The notes under the pieces: model-generated
What the model saw: the letters and a program-made list of their open reading frames with translations, nothing else
Database searches by the model: none
Told to the model about the DNA's origin: nothing
Translations under genes and position numbers: made by a program
From: Hyalella azteca
Lineage: Eukaryota > Arthropoda > Malacostraca > Amphipoda > Hyalellidae
Assembly (NCBI RefSeq): GCF_000764305.2
Contig: NW_025947034.1
Location: forward strand, 248,001-312,000
Length of the DNA stretch: 64,000 nt
Direction of reading: 5' to 3'
Part shown: piece after piece, positions 1 to 11,540 of the stretch
How positions within the stretch are numbered: the stretch's first letter is position 1
How the letters are laid out: the number at the start of each line of letters is the position of its first letter

Positions 1-174
1 AATTCACGCATGGAACAGTTAATGCCAAAAACTATAAATGGCAACCCTCCACGATTGGAACACTCATAGCCTGAGTACGCTGCTGCTCCCAGTCAATCTA
101 CTATTTTCTAAAGACTAAGATTTAAATATTTTTGAAAATTTCAAGTAAATTTTTACACATTTATCGACTTCTGC

Positions 175-694
175 GTGGTGATCTCATTGAAGTACACATG
201 TATATACCCACGGTTTAAACAAGGTCCCCGAAGGATTACTAGAATTTGAAACAAGAACCAACACCAGGGGCAACGGCTATAAACTAAAAAAAATGCGTTG
301 CAACTCATCCACGCGAAAACATTTCTTCTCGCTCCGAGTCACCGACATGTGGAACAGCCTCCCTTATTACATCGTTGGCGCTCCGAGTATGAACGCGTTC
401 AAGAACAGACTAGATAAAGCTATGGAAAAATATATGTTCAGATTTGAAATGCCTAGCACCATATAGAACCCGGTGGAAGTCTAGTAGCTACTTCAAACTG
501 TCGTCAGTCATGAAAAGATCCGGTCAAATGACACGATTTTAGATCTTCTGTGAACAAGGCACGAAAAGGAAAAGAATCGGCGACAGGCCACATCAGGCCT
601 ACTCTTCAGCTCCGACATTACTGTGATATGATATGATATGATATGATATGATATGATATGATATGATATGATATGATATGATATGATATGATAT
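175..694 (+). mobile_element. CR1-like LINE, 3' fragment with pentamer tail
   Basis: Only the 3' end of a non-LTR retrotransposon is present: the C-terminal part of the reverse-transcriptase ORF, about 150 bases of 3' UTR, then a tail of about 14 copies of TGATA (624-694). The UTR holds a small stem-loop made of AGGCC and GGCCT around position 590. The same family occurs on the opposite strand at 61.2-63.3 kb, where the matching stretch begins at the sequence encoding LIEVYKYTHGG. Both copies end in a related pentamer tail (TGATA here, TGTTA there). The copy is 5'-truncated and dead. Confidence 0.85.
221..466 (+). pseudogene. LINE ORF2 C-terminal fragment
   Basis: An 81-codon open stretch begins KVPEGLLEFETRTNTRG and ends at a TAG. 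It carries the usual CR1/Jockey-clade C-terminal block with MWNSLP and MNAFKNRLDKAM. The bases just upstream (about 182-220) encode LIEVHMYI but run into a stop in that frame, so a frameshift separates them from this segment. It has no start codon and no catalytic domain of its own. Confidence 0.8.
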
Positions 695-1134
695 TGTTCT
701 TAATTATAGCAATTCAAGAGCACATTTGAGACTCTCGCTCGATGAAGTTCTCCAAAACTTCCCTAAAAATCAAATGAAGATTAGAAGGCATGAAACGTTA
801 ATGTTAAAATCTGTCAGCAAACGAGATTTTTCTCTCAAATATTTCTAATTCAGTTTAGCTTTAGCATTGACGGCTTTTTATTGCATATTGATGAAGGTTA
901 TCTGGTATTCCTGCTATCTCTTCTCCGTCATTCTGATAGGAATAGCATTATGAACAACAGAATGAACTCGTACGCATGGTTGGTGAGAGGTGATGCAGTG
1001 GTGGACGAAACGTGCGCGCGCATACATTATGGAGCTAACGCGCATACTTCAACACTCATTCACCAGTAGTCATACAACAACAGTCATACACCCACACTTC
1101 TACACTCCAACACTTCCCTACAGCTCTTCTTTAT
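695..1134. other. Stretch with no recognisable feature
   Basis: Unique-looking sequence between the LINE tail and the first minisatellite. One short open frame (881-1069) has no start context, homology or splice signals that I can recognise. Confidence 0.5.
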
Positions 1135-1255
1135 AGCCATGCTTCACAGCCATGCTTCACAGCCCTGCTTCACAGCCATGCTTCACAGCCCTGCTTCACT
1201 GCCATGCTTCACAGCCCTGCTTCACAGCCATGCTTCACAGCCCAGTTTCACTGGA
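1135..1255. repeat. 13-bp minisatellite, TGCTTCACAGCC type
   Basis: About nine 13-bp units alternate between CATGCTTCACAGC and CCTGCTTCACAGC. Confidence 0.9.
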
Positions 1256-1348
1256 TTTTTCACTGCCATGATTACCAGCCCTGCTTCACAAGGGTACTTC
1301 ACTGCAGCAAGGTTACTTCACATGGTTGCTTCACAGTCCTGCATTACT

Positions 1349-1601
1349 TTCGCGCATGTGGCAATTTTCACGTGGAATGACATCGCGCATATGACAAATT
1401 TCATGAGCAGTGACATCGCGCATATGACAAATTTCATGAGCAGTGACATCGCGCATGTGGCAAATTTCATGAGCAGTGACATCGCGCATATGGCAAATTT
1501 CATGAGCAGTGACATCGTGCATATGGCAAATTTCATGAGCAGTGACATCGCGTATATGGCAAATTTCATGAGCAGTGACATCGCGCATATGACAAATCCG
1601 A
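1349..1601. repeat. 33-bp minisatellite
   Basis: About seven units built on GACATCGCGCATATGACAAA followed by TTTCATGAGCAGT. The first unit is degenerate. Because 33 is divisible by three and the unit lacks stops in several frames, spurious open frames appear on both strands. I see no sign that it is translated. Confidence 0.93.
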
Positions 1602-1604
1602 AAT

Positions 1605-2390
1605 GAAAATGCCAAGCCTGAGCATCTGTGAGCACGGCACTCGAGCGCTCACGGCATGGGCTCGAGAAGCTCATTACCATGAGTCTGATATTAAACAAGC
1701 CTGCGCACTGACCGATATTTACTCAGCCGCGATCTTTTTCTCTTGAGACTTCGACGAGGAGAGCGCCTGAAAGTCACTTGGTTCGCTCGTGCACCTGATA
1801 CAGTCAAGAAATTCAGGCTTCAATTTTGCTCTTGAGACCCGAGACTCGATGGCTTGATTTTCGCTATATTCGTGGTTTGATTTTACGCGCTTCACTCGCG
1901 GGCAAATTACGCCACGTAATAATTCATGTGAATTACTTAACTTTATCATGTTACGCAGAGTTTACACCTATGATCAAATATAATTAGATTAGGTCTAACC
2001 AGACTAGTTAAATTATTTTCACGTAAAATGATACGCACTGAGTAATGCCCTCCCCAGCTCTTTGGTAATGTCTGCTAATTTCAAGCAAAATTCTCATAAA
2101 ATTCAGGTCAAACTCCCAATCATCATGAAACTTTAAGAACATTATCAGTTATAATCGACCTAAAAGTTAGGTAGGATCGAAGGTAGGATCAGAGTACAGG
2201 ATTACGGCACCAGGCGTGTCGAGTGCCGCCATATCAAGGCCCCGACATGACGATCACATTCTTCAAAAGGCCTCGGCCCTTCAGCGAGATTATGACCGGT
2301 ATAGGTCTCAGTCAACAGAGGTTAGGGCCCCACAAGGGCCCTTCACTGTGAGCAGCCACAATACTCATAAGACTGAGCCCCTTAGCCATG
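1605..2390. other. No recognisable gene
   Basis: Single-copy-looking DNA between two arrays. No splice-bounded exon or RNA gene is apparent. Confidence 0.5.
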
Positions 2391-2391
2391 A

Positions 2392-2972
2392 ACTTACGAC
2401 CATCGTGAGTAGTGAAGTAACTTACGACCATCGTGGGCATGTAGTGCACTAACTTACGACCATCGTGGCCATGTAGTGCAGTAACTTACGACCATCGTGG
2501 GCATGTAGTGCACTAACTTACGACCATCGTGGCCATGTAGTGCAGTAACTTACGACCATCGTGGGCATGTAGTGCACTAACTTACGACCATCGTGGCCAT
2601 GTAGTGCAGTAACTTACAACCATCGTGGGCATGTAGTGCTGCAATTTACGACCATCGTGGGCATGTAGTGCTGCAACTTACGACCATCGTGGGCATGTAG
2701 TGCTGCAATTTACGACCATCGTGGGCATGTAGTGCTGCAATTTACGACCATCGTGGGCATGTAGTGCTGCAATTTACGACCATCGTGAGTAGTGCTGCAA
2801 CTTACGACCATCGTGGACATGTAGTGCTGCAACTTACGACCATCGTGGGCATGTAGTGCTGCAACTTACAACCATCGTGGGCATGTAGTGCAGCAACTTA
2901 CGACCATCGTGGGCATGTAGTGCAGCAACTTACGACCATCATGGTCATATGGAGTGCTGGGATTTACGATCG
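2392..2972. repeat. 32-bp minisatellite with a 64-bp higher-order unit
   Basis: About 18 units built on ACTTACGACCATCGTGGGCA followed by TGTAGTGCNNNA. In the first third, two variants alternate (GGCCATG...CAGTA and GGGCATG...CACTA), giving a 64-bp higher-order repeat. The rest is the CTGCAA variant, with decay at the 3' end. Confidence 0.93.
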
Positions 2973-4086
2973 TTAGGGACAATAAGCCCATGTAGAGAGC
3001 TGGAACTTACGATGATCGTAATTGAAGTCACCTGAAATTTGATATTCGACTCTCGGTGTTCACTCATCTTACCTACTTGAACAAAACTCAATCGTTCCAT
3101 CAAAAGAAACAAACATTTTCAATAAAATTTCTAGAATTAATGTTTAACTATTGCATTCAGCAGTGCGGGGGAGCGGTATTCAGCAAGTCAGTAGAGAGGC
3201 TTTAATGGCTGCCTCTGTCCTCTGAGTTGACGGGCTATTTTGAGCCGCTGTTAAACCCTTGAGGGTTAAGTCATCAGCGGATGGCCCACTAAACCAATTA
3301 TCTTCAACAAATTACCGTCGCGCTATGGGCCGAAATCCAAGTTCAGGTGGCCGCTGGTCCTGTACTTGGATGGCCTTTACATTGCGGTGTGAATGATTCG
3401 AATGGAATATATTGTTATCAAGATAATTTTGAAATCGTTAGATAGTTTAAATATATTATATTTCGTTGCCTTGATAGTTAGAATTGGCAAAGTTTCCGGT
3501 AAAATATTGACCCACAATGGTAGTTTTAGATAACAATGACTCCAGCTGCAATTCTGAAAAGTTATTGAATATAGTGCACGAAATATTGAAGATCACTGGG
3601 TCAGACGAGAACAAGAATTTACTGACAATATTGTATATGATAATTACGTTAAATTCAGATTATTCTAGGGTACCGACAAGCAAGTCACGTGACAAGTTCC
3701 TTACCTCATCATGGCCTCGACGCTGCTGCTAACTCGCTCAGCAAAAAGTTGGCGAACATCCTTTTTCTTATCCAGAATTGTATAATGGAAACCAACGATC
3801 GAAACGACCAACAAATCTTCCATAAATTCCAATTTTTAGAGAAAAGACAATGAAAAACAAAGGAAAAAACAGTATATTGAATAGAACTTATATATTCTGA
3901 AATTACCGCCAGTTTACTATAAATGTGTAATGGGAAATACACGTATATAATACTTCAATTAACACGATTTTGATCACTGGTCCCCAAATACCAAATATTA
4001 TTAATTGTATGGACATCAAGAGCATGAATGCCACGATATTCTAGCACCAAATATCCGCTGGCTTCATGTCTGTTGATTTCCTGGCT
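2973..4086. other. Intergenic DNA with one stable hairpin
   Basis: No coding exon recognised. At 3245-3280 two nested inverted repeats form a stem-loop: CCGCTG/CAGCGG outside and TTAAACCC/GGGTTAA inside. A 71-codon open frame at 3517-3732 has no supporting signal. Confidence 0.45.
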
Positions 4087-4295
4087 TGGCATTAAATGGC
4101 CTCCGATGATACGTCAAAAATTTTCCTGGCATTAAGTGGCCTCCGATGATGCGTCTATAATTTTCCTGGCATTAAGTGGCCCCCGATGATGCGTCTATAA
4201 TTTTCCTGGCATTAAGTGGCCTCCGATGATGCGTCTATAATTTTTCCGGCATTAAGTGGCCTCCGATGATGCGTCTATAATTTTTCCGGCATTAG
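4087..4295. repeat. 40-bp minisatellite
   Basis: Five units of CATTAAGTGGCCTCCGATGA followed by TGCGTCTATAATTTTCCTGG; the first is the most diverged. Confidence 0.92.
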
Positions 4296-4580
4296 CGGTC
4301 CTGATACTGCGGCTCATGCGGCTCTTGCCTGCGTCCTGCGGTCCTGATACTGCGGCTCATGCGGCTCTTGCCTGCGTCCTGCGGTCCTGGTACTGCGGCT
4401 CCTGCGGCTCCTGCGGCTCCTGCCTGCGTCCTGTGTTTTTAATCCTGCGGCTCCTGCCTGCATCCTGTGTTCCTGATCCTACGCCCTGCCTGCGTCCTGT
4501 GTTCCTGAAACTGCGGCTCCTAATTGCCTGCGTCTTGGATTCCTAATATAGCCGCTCCTGCGGCTCATGCGGCTCTGAAT
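4296..4580. repeat. GCGGCTCxTGC compound repeat
   Basis: Degenerate array of TGCGGCTCCTGC-like words. The first part has a period of about 43 bp (CTGATACTGCGGCTCATGCG). It directly abuts the 40-bp array. Confidence 0.85.
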
Positions 4581-4659
4581 TCCTAATTACATTTCAAAGA
4601 CAAATACTTTTTACATTTACTAAAATAATTGTAGATAACCGGCACGATATTTTGGTGCT

Positions 4660-5478
4660 ATTGATGGATTCAATTTACGGTTTGATGGGTATCGGCGATG
4701 AGTTATCGGATATAATTGATGAATATCATTGATGAATTGATGCATATCACTGCCGGATTGATGGAAAACATTGATGAATATCATCGATGGGTATCATTAA
4801 TGGATATCATTGAAGGATATCATTGAAGGATATCATTGATGGATATCATTGAATGATATCATTTATGGCTATCATTAAATGATATCATTGATGGATATCA
4901 TTGAATGATATCATTGATGATATCATTGATGGATATCATTGATGAATATCATTGATGGATATCATTGATGAATATCATTGATGATATCATTGATGATATC
5001 ATTGATGGATATCATTGAAGGATATCATTGATGGATATCATTGATGGATATCATCGATGGATATCATTGATGGATATCATTGATGGATATTATTGAAGGA
5101 TGTCATTGATGGATTGATCGATTTTGTTGATGGATTAATGGACATCGTTGATGATCGATGTATATCACTGATGAATTGATGGATGTCGTTGATGAATTGA
5201 TGAATATTTTTCATGGACTGAAGGATTTTGTTGATTATTTGATGGATGTCATTGATGAATTCAGCGAAATCATTGATGGATTGATAAATATCATTGATGG
5301 ATTTGTGAATTAATGGATATTATTGGCAGATTGAGGGACGTCATTAACGGATTGACAGAGATTGTTGATGGGTTGATGAATGTTAGTGCTGAATTTACGG
5401 TAATCGCTGATGGATTGATGGAAATCATTGATGGAATGATATATATCATTGATCGATTCATATTATGGATTGAGGAAA
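4660..5478. repeat. 13-bp ATATCATTGATGG array
   Basis: About 800 bases of GGATATCATTGAT and variants, purest between 4800 and 5100 and decayed at both ends. The unit contains the palindrome GATATC. Confidence 0.93.
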
Positions 5479-6282
5479 TTAAGTGATGACTTTCCAAATT
5501 AATTCAACGTTTATTTAACTCGGAGCATTAATAATCAATATCTGTTAAAACAAACAAGGTTGACTCCTCCATGATAGACGCGTTCAGTTCCAAACTTCTC
5601 CTCCAACGATCGTTGTCGCTTTCAACAAAATTATCTACACAAGAGGATAAGGCATCGAAAATATAAATAAAAAACCCTGGCAAGCGAAGTTCATTCTTAC
5701 CGTTTACGTTAGTTGCCTCTGTTGGTCAATTCCAGTATGTTTTCCATTTAGTGAAACTAATAATGAAACTTATATTATTGAAGAATTATATTATATTCGA
5801 ATATTTAACATTATCATATATTATTCTTAAATTTTAATATTGAAGAATCACATTATGAAAGCTCACACATAATATCAGCTAATAATGACCGATTTAAATG
5901 AAAGTTCAATTAACGAAACAGTTACACTGATAATAACTATCACAATTTTTGTCACTGAAGTATAAAGAAAAAAGGGCCGCCCCAAGCAAACAAGCGCGCG
6001 GCGGCACCTCAGATGCGAGCTTCTCAATGAAGCGTTTGGACGAGGCGGCGAATTTCTCGGGATTTCTCTTCACTAATATTTAATGAGACTTAGAAGACGC
6101 ACTAATATTTAATGAGGCTCTGGAGACGTGTCGTGCTGCCATTGACTGCGTCACGACCAACACACACCAGTCAATATTGGGGCAAGCGACGTATTTGTAA
6201 TACCCCAAACTCGGGGAAATTACCCCAAAACGGCGGCGGCTGGTGCTGCCAACCGTGACTGTTTGGTGGGGTGGTAATTTCA
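5479..6282. other. No recognisable gene
   Basis: AT-rich DNA followed by a GC-richer segment (5970-6240) with a local duplication, AATATTTAATGAG at about 6075 and 6107. No exon recognised. Confidence 0.4.
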
Positions 6283-6775
6283 TGGTTGCATGGTTAATGG
6301 TTGCATGGCTGTTGGTTACATGGTCGCATGGTTGCATGGCTGTTGGTTGCATGGTTGCATGGTTGCATGGCTGTTGGTTACATGGTCGCATGGTTGCTTG
6401 TTACATGGTTGCATGGTTTTTGGTTAAATGGTTGCATGGTTGCATGGCTGTTGGTTACATGGTCGCATGGTTGCTTGTTACATGGTTGCATGGTTTTTGG
6501 TTAAATGGTTGCATGATTGTTGGTTTCATGGTTGCCTGGTTGTTGGTTACATGGTTGCATGGTTGCTGGTTTCATGGTTGCCTGGTTGTTGGTTACATGG
6601 TTGCATGGTTGCTGGTTACATGGTTACATGGTTGTTGGTTACATGGTTGCATGGCCGTTGATTACACGGTTGCATGGCTGCTGGTTACATGGTTGCATGG
6701 TTGCATGGTTGCTGGTTACATGGTTGAATGGTTTTTGGTTGCATGGTTACATGGTTGTTGGTTACATGATTACTG
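6283..6775. repeat. GGTTGCATGGTTGCTGGTTACAT-type minisatellite
   Basis: Nearly 500 bases of imperfect 11-23-bp units made from the words CATGGTTG, CTGTTGGTTA and TTACATGG. Several overlapping open frames here are repeat shadows. Confidence 0.92.
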
Positions 6776-7241
6776 AATACATTACACATAATTACACATT
6801 ATTATTAAATATAGTACACATGATTACGCACGATTATTAAATAAAAGACCAACACATCTGCTGAGTTAATGCGCAAGCTATACATGTTTCATTTCAATGT
6901 AAGAGAAATTATTCAAGACGCCATGGTGCACTGCATGTTCGTTCAACGATAACTCATAATAATACTTAAATGCCAAACTGCTCCGTTATATCCTATATTT
7001 TTCCTTGACATTTTTGGCAAATTATAGTGGAAACCAATTTTATGTGCGTCTCAATTAACAAAATTGAAACACAATTTGACGTTCGATGCTTTCAATTTTA
7101 TAACGAATTGACTAGAGTTACAGTTTTACGCAAGCTATAAAACGCACGCCCAAAAAGGTCCGTCATGAAACGCACGTTTTGGAACTTATTCACGTCTTTT
7201 AAGGTACGCCATTAAAAGTACGTTAATGTCATTTTAATTAA

Positions 7242-7478
7242 ACAAGCTGGGTGCTCTGGGAGGTCTGGGCGCTCTAGGAGGTCTGGGCGCTCTAGGAGGT
7301 CTGGGTGCTCTAGGAGGTCTGGGTGCTCTAGGAGGTCTGGGTGCTCTAGGAGGTCTGGGTGCTCTAGGAGGTCTGGCTGCTCTAGGAGGCCTGGGTGCTC
7401 TAGGAGGTCTGGGTGCTCTAGGACGCCTAGGTTCTCTATAGGAGGTCTGGGTGCTCTAGTAGGATAACTGCTCTAGAG
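7242..7478. repeat. 18-bp GCTCTAGGAGGTCTGGGT array
   Basis: About 13 units. It is surrounded on both sides (6776-7241 and 7479-8867) by AT-rich DNA in which I recognise no gene. Confidence 0.92.
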
Positions 7479-8867
7479 ATCCTAGGTCGCAACTCCCCCA
7501 ATAGTTGCAGCGTCGCTCACGCGTCCAAACTTTTCCCATTGAATGAAGAGCGTAAAGAACCGAGCCATCTTGGCAAGTTTTTTATTGTTATCACCCGACG
7601 TTCCTTCATCAAGATTAACGTTCCACTTTATTCTCTTCCATGTTATTTCAATTATTCTCTTCGATGTCTCTTTCTTTTCCATTAATTACATTATTTCGAT
7701 TGTCCATGTTTCTGTATCTCCAAAGTCGTTTTTAAATATAAAAAAGATACTTGTATACACTAGCTTGAATTTTTATTGTTACTTTATTAATAACATTTTT
7801 TTTTGGTCTGTACGATAGTTATAATATTAACATAACGCTCATAATTATTATTATACGCCTCATATAGGAACTTACGATCACTCACGCGTCGTAAGTACAA
7901 CAGGCATTTCATAAAAGTTTACATATAAAGCCTATATACCAACCTATGGCTTATAGACCAACCTAGCTATAGCCTATAGATCTACCTATTGCTTATATAT
8001 GTTGCATTTCCAGACGCAGGATCTCATGCAACGATCTTCGTACAACTCATTACGGTCACCCATATTTCTTTGAGTGTTTTCCCCCTGCAAGAACCTATGA
8101 ACCCCCACCCCTCCGTAGGGCTAAAGTTGGGGCGGAAATTCTTGGCTTTTCAAAACGCGGACAGAAAACTTCCCGTGTCCCTGAGTCCGGGTTCCGGCGT
8201 GTAGCAGGCGCGGCAGGAGAGGCGCGTTTTAGCCGGCCGCTGATGAGGCGCCTGTGCCTCAACGCCGTCTTGTGCAGCCAGTGAGTTTGTGAATAGAATA
8301 TCGTAGCCTCGTAGAAATGTTAATATGCATGAAATAATAATAAAAATAATAAATTAATTACAATATCTAAGTGCCGTAAAAACTCTCAATTTAGAGGGTC
8401 AAGTAGAATAAATGTTGGAAATTCCCTTACTTATAAGTAGTCTCTGAATAGATAAAAAGAGTAGAAAACTAGTTAAAAAGCGAGCTATTCATATAATTAA
8501 GTTGTGATATACTACATATGACATATCCTCTTTATGTGGCTTATTCGTGTATAGAAAACATAACTTTATGAGGAAGACATGTCATATTTGACGGAGAATA
8601 AGATATACAACTATTATATATCTTAACGAAATTAAAAATATCACACCGAACACCTTCGCAAGCAGGCCAGTTTACGCCAGTTTACGATGCGAGTTAAGAG
8701 GCGCATTATAAGCGGCCATGCGTCGGTAAACGCTAGATCTGTCGTAAGATTAGCTTCGTTTTTGCGGCGTATTAACGACATGCAATCTCAGTAACGTCGT
8801 TTACGACGAGACAGGGCGCCGTGACAGCGACTCGTCCCCAGGAGTGGAGGAAGGTTAAAAATAGCGT

Positions 8868-9056
8868 CTACAACATAGCAGATATGTCACCTTCAACATA
8901 GCGGCATATCGGCAACAACATAACGGCATGTTGACCACAACATAGCGGCGTGTTGCCCACAACACTGGAAGATATCACTCGGAATATAGCAACATATCAC
9001 CATTCACGTAGCAACATATCACACTCAACATATCGACACATCGGCCATAATTTTGA
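8868..9056. repeat. Degenerate 22-26-bp CAACATAGCGGCATATC repeat
   Basis: About eight diverged units containing CAACATAGC and CATATC. The following 970 bases (9057-10029) hold no recognisable feature apart from a purine-rich tract at 9530-9780. Confidence 0.75.
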
Positions 9057-10029
9057 ACATAAGACAGCAAGGCAGACATGGACACGGGAAAGCTCTGGGC
9101 CGACATGGCAGTAACGACCCCAGCATTAGCATGCGCAATTGATCCCGATTATCGAGTAGCTTTTGTTTATTGTTATCTTTGGGAACACAGCTTGTCCATC
9201 GCCTGATGATATCATTGGGAACATGGCTTGTCCATCACATGATGGCCTCCAACGCGGACTGCGGATCCCCAATCGACATGTATAAGGAAATACGCAAGGC
9301 ATAAATTGTATAAATTAATTGGTTCATAATATTGGTGCTGCATCGTTGGTTTTTAGTCGGGTTATAAAAAATCAATTATCAATACTGCCAAATTTCACAG
9401 GCCAACAAATCATGCTATCATGTGTAGACAGAAAACGCTCTTGTGGTGGACAAGATAAGTTATAAATCAAATGAGTATCATCGAAGGTCTAACATAATTC
9501 CTTTTTAGGTGACCGATGATGCAATCATGTGAGGTTGGAAAAAAATAAAACGGAACACGAAAATAAAGGAAAATATGAACGAAGGCAAGCTGAGTAAAAT
9601 AGATGGAAGAAGAGGATAAAGCGATGAGGGAGCAAGTTTGGGTAATAAGTGACCGAAAAGTAAGGAGCGTCTATAGGGAAAATGAAAGAAACAAGAGGGA
9701 AAAACGGGATGATGAAGAGAAAAGCCTCAATAAGAAAAAAAGAGGGAAGCGAGGAGAGGGGAGACGAGGGTGAGCATGAAAACTGCGGACGTATGTGACA
9801 ACTGCTCCGGACGCCGATCCATTACCCGCCTTCCGCAAGTTGGCGTGAATAGCAACGTCCGAGGTTTACGGAGGAGCGGATCATTGAAATTGATCCGGCA
9901 GATCAATCCGGAGGAGGCACATTGAGGGCGGCAATTGAATTAGGTTAGACCTTCGCTAATATTTCTCGTATATATATAACGCATTTTGTGCGGTACCAGT
10001 CTACCAATGAGGGCTTGTAGTTAGTAGAC

Positions 10030-10149
10030 GCGTTGAAGGTAATTTGAGGATATGTGAGGTCCCCTGAGAGCATGTGAGGGCATGTTAGGTCACATGAGGG
10101 CAAGTGCTCACATGCCCTCACATGAGGCCATATGAGGCCATGCGAAGGC
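10030..10149. repeat. CATGTGAGGGCATGT degenerate repeat
   Basis: Imperfect 10-15-bp words (CATGTGAGG, CATGCCCTCA), partly in inverted orientation, immediately beyond the SINE tail. Confidence 0.6.
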
Positions 10150-10406
10150 ATATAATAATATATAATAATAATAGCGGTTTCAGCGTTTATTAGGCCGTAG
10201 GCCTGTCGCCGATTCTTAACATCGCAGAACATTTACAGCATTTTGCGGTCTCGAACTCACAACTCACTGCTACAATTCTGCTGCGCTTAACCGCCCGGCC
10301 CCCTTGCCGATTCTGACCTGAAACTAGCGCATAGAGCTGGGTTCGAACCCGCGCCTCTCTGCGCCAATCTTGGCACTCTGAACTGTAACCACTGGGCCAC
10401 CCTGCT
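10150..10406 (-). mobile_element. Dimeric tRNA-derived SINE with LINE-like tail
   Basis: Read on the minus strand, the element starts with a tRNA-like head. The A box is TGGCCCAGTGG (10389-10399) and the B box is GGGTTCGAACCC (10339-10350). It ends in AGAATCGGC and is followed by a second, more decayed tRNA-like unit with B box GAGTTCGAGACC (10247-10258). The 3' end reads AAGAATCGGCGACAGGCC, then a short AGGCC/GGCCT stem, and finishes in an ATT-rich tail. That 18-base block is identical to the 3' UTR of the LINE at 572-589. Two Pol III heads in a row make this a dimeric SINE; a real tRNA gene is excluded by the tail and the poor folding of the second unit. Confidence 0.8.
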
Positions 10407-10665
10407 TAGTCTCTACAAAGTCTTCGGTATTAGTAAGGCCCAGACTTCAATACGTCCTTGGGCCCAGTCATTACTGGGTCCTTGGAATAAGTGTGGCCCG
10501 ATATTTACTATGCCTTTGGTATTTGTATGGCACTTATACTTTGCCAAGTCTCTGGGGAAAATCTCATTCAGAGATGAAGAATATTTTTCATTTACATAAA
10601 TCAACCAAAACAACATCCATTCTTATACTCGTACATAATTACCCATGCGTGAAGGTGCTATAGGG

Positions 10666-11036
10666 GCCAGCAGTTGTGATGGCCGAGCAGTTGTGATGGT
10701 CCGGCAGTTGTGATGGCCCAGCAGTTGTGATGGCCCAGCAGTTGTGATGGCCCAGCAGTTGTGATGGCCCAGCAGTTGTGATGGCCCAGCAGTTGTGATG
10801 GCCCTGCAGTTGTGATGGCCCAGCAGTTGTGACGGCCCAGCAGTTGTGATGGCCCAGCAGTTGTGATGGCCCAGCAGTTGTGATGGCCCAGCAGTTGTGA
10901 TGGCCCAGCAGTTGTGATGGCCCAGCAGTTGTGATGGCCCAGCAGTTGTGATGGCCCAGCAGTTGTGATGGCCCAGCAGTTGTGATGGCCCAGCAGTTGT
11001 GATGGCCCAGCAGTTGTGATGGCCCAGCAGTTGTGA
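10666..11036. repeat. 17-bp CAGCAGTTGTGATGGCC array
   Basis: About 22 nearly identical units, cut off abruptly by the ambiguous base at 11037. The preceding 10407-10665 has no recognised gene. Confidence 0.95.
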
Positions 11037-11037
11037 N
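11037..11037. other. Ambiguous base (n) at an array-array join
   Basis: The only n in the window. It sits exactly where the 17-bp array changes into a pyrimidine array, as expected for an assembler joining two repeats across a gap of unknown size. Confidence 0.9.
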
Positions 11038-11540
11038 TCCCCTTCTCTTCCCCTTCTATTCCCCTTCTCTTCCCCTTCTCTTCCCGTTCTCTTCCCCTTC
11101 TATTCCCCTTCTCTACCCGTTCTCTTCCCCTTCTCTTCCCCTTCTCTTCCCGTTCTCTTCCCCTTCTATTCCCCTTCTCTTCCTATTTATTTCCCCTTCT
11201 CTTTCTCTTCTCTTCCCCTTCCCTTCCCCTTCTTTTCGCCTTCTCTTCCCCTTCTATTCCTCTTCTCTTCCCCTTCTCTTCCCCTTCTCTTCCCCTTCTC
11301 TTCCCCTTCTATTCCCCTTCTCTTTCTATTTATTTCCCCTTCTCTTTCTCTTCTCTTCTCTTCTCTTCCCTTCTCTTCCCCTTCTCTTCCCCTTCTATTC
11401 CCCTTCTCTTCCCTTTCTCTTCCCCTTCTCTTCCCCTTCTCTTCCCCTTCTCTTCCCCTTCTCTCCCCCTTCTCTTCCCCTTTCCTTCCTCTTTTCTTCC
11501 CCTTCTCTTCCCCTTTTCTTCCCCCTTCTCTTCTCTGTCT
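11038..11540. repeat. 12-bp CTTCTCTTCCCC polypyrimidine array
   Basis: About 500 bases of almost pure pyrimidine on the plus strand, based on CTTCTCTTCCCC with variants. The long open frame across it is an artefact of composition. Confidence 0.95.

Noticed and set aside
2392..2972. CRISPR array
   Set aside because: The whole 32-bp period is repeated with no unique spacers, and the context is eukaryotic. The same applies to the other arrays.
6243..6840. Overlapping 67-177-codon frames rich in MVAWLLVTWLHG
   Set aside because: Shadows of the GGTTGCATGG repeat; mutual overlap in several frames shows repeat origin.
8100..8290. Possible first exon (MRRLCLNAVLCS then CCA|GTGAGT)
   Set aside because: Only a donor-like word and a short frame; no promoter, acceptor partner or downstream exon on that strand.
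10334..10406. A functional tRNA gene on the minus strand
   Set aside because: A and B boxes are present, but the arms pair poorly, and it continues into a second head and a LINE-like tail; it is a SINE.
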